5,150 bases of DNA from Desulfobacterales bacterium (GTDB taxonomy: Bacteria > Desulfobacterota > Desulfobulbia > Desulfobulbales > BM004): assembly GCA_030621655.1 (NCBI GenBank), contig JAUXHH010000140.1, positions 1-5,150 on the forward strand, read 5' to 3'. Positions 4,554 through 5,150 of this stretch are shown here, piece by piece. Position numbers and translations under genes: made by a program. The stretch's first letter is position 1; each line of letters begins with the position of its first letter. Under the pieces are notes generated by a model that made no database searches, had not been told where the DNA came from, and was given only the letters and a program-made list of their open reading frames with translations.

Positions 4554-5150
4554 ATGTCGGATTTAACTACTGATACAAAACAACTAAAGAATTTGCTTGA
4601 AGGAGTGGATTGTAAAATTACCGGGAATATAGAGAAAACTGAAATTACCGGGCTTTCTTCAGATTCAAGAAAAGTACAACCTGGAAACCTTTTCGCAGCA
4701 ATTCAGGGTTTATCTGTTGATGGCCACAACTATTTGAACCAGGCTGTTGCCGCCGGTTGTTCTGCTCTACTGGTAAATAACGGTTGGCAGGACTTTGCAA
4801 CAGAAGCAAAAATCGGGCCGCAAATTCCGCTCGTTGAAGTTGAAGACACCAAAATTGCCCTGGGTCATATTGCAGCTACATTTTACGACCACCCGGACCG
4901 CCAACTCACCGTGATCGGCATTACCGGGACAAACGGCAAGACAACCACATCTTTTCTGGTTGAGGCCCTTTTAAAAGCGTGTGGGAAAAGGCCCGGAGTT
5001 ATTGGCACAGTTAATTATCGGTATAGTGACAGGAAGGACACCTGTATTGAAATGGAGGCCCCATTTACTACACCGGAATCCCCTACCCTGTTTGCTTTGC
5101 TCCGTAAAATGGCAGACCAGGGAATTACTGATGTTGTCATGGAGGTGTCA
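4554..5150 (+). CDS. murE: UDP-N-acetylmuramoyl-tripeptide synthetase MurE (N-terminal part, runs off the window)
   Basis: The first 199 residues are present. MurE is a cytoplasmic ATP-dependent ligase that adds the third amino acid (usually meso-diaminopimelate in Gram-negatives) to UDP-MurNAc-L-Ala-D-Glu. The N-terminal UMP-binding domain shows ITGLSSDSRKVQPGNLFAAI (31-50) and the DGHNY motif (56-60). The central Mur ligase domain has the ATP-binding loop G125-T-N-G-K-T130, GVIGTVNYR (148-156), the TTPES substrate loop (172-176) and the start of the MEVS motif (196-199). The residues that set specificity for the third amino acid lie beyond the window. ATG 4554 is the first start after an in-frame stop at 4548; its Shine-Dalgarno is weak (GGA at 4544-4546), so coupling to upstream translation is plausible. 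It lies 45 bases after the ftsI-like gene, as expected in a dcw cluster. Confidence 0.96.
   Translation, partial: MSDLTTDTKQLKNLLEGVDCKITGNIEKTEITGLSSDSRKVQPGNLFAAIQGLSVDGHNYLNQAVAAGCSALLVNNGWQDFATEAKIGPQIPLVEVEDTKIALGHIAATFYDHPDRQLTVIGITGTNGKTTTSFLVEALLKACGKRPGVIGTVNYRYSDRKDTCIEMEAPFTTPESPTLFALLRKMADQGITDVVMEVS

Noticed and set aside
4617..4928. Three copies of ATTACCGGG in murE as a DNA repeat
   Set aside because: Each encodes Ile-Thr-Gly in the reading frame, including the ATP-binding loop region; explained by coding.

Overview
The window is the upstream part of a dcw (division and cell wall) cluster, all genes on the + strand. The order is the C-terminal end of an unrelated gene, an intergenic control region, mraZ, rsmH (mraW), ftsL, a small acyl-carrier-protein-like gene, an ftsI/PBP2-type gene with a C-terminal PASTA domain, and the first 199 codons of murE. 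The gene order, the PASTA-bearing FtsI and the moderate base composition fit a Gram-negative bacterium of the deltaproteobacterial (Desulfobacterota) type. That placement is inference from style and not a sequence match.

Positions 1-131 are the tail of an upstream gene, possibly an RNB-family ribonuclease. Positions 132-423 contain no gene but are rich in signals. There is a long imperfect inverted repeat (227-270), a candidate promoter (268-296), a stronger candidate promoter (344-371), and four 10-bp-period direct repeats (382-421) that look like MraZ operator boxes. The last box overlaps the mraZ ribosome binding site, so MraZ probably represses its own operon. This layout also sets the mraZ start at 424 and not at the open upstream ATG at 295, which lies inside the -10 region of the first promoter.

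Positions 424-2251 carry mraZ, rsmH and ftsL in tight succession with conventional motifs. Positions 2302-4508 are the unusual part. An ACP-like ORF has an intact Asp-Ser-Leu phosphopantetheine site but loses family resemblance just after it. It overlaps, by ATGA, a 665-codon FtsI homologue. In that protein the pedestal, the PASTA domain and the transpeptidase scaffold are recognisable, but all three catalytic motifs (SxxK, SxN, KTG) are replaced. At the canonical spacing these positions read ELGL, VDP and VKN. The protein in the ftsI slot therefore appears to be a pseudo-transpeptidase, so the cell would need another septal transpeptidase elsewhere. murE follows from 4554 with normal motifs and runs off the window.

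Functionally, the cluster links transcriptional control (MraZ), 16S rRNA methylation (RsmH), divisome scaffolding (FtsL and the FtsI-like protein) and peptidoglycan precursor synthesis (MurE). The ACP-like gene has no conventional place in this cluster. It and the inactive-looking PBP are the two points most worth following up.
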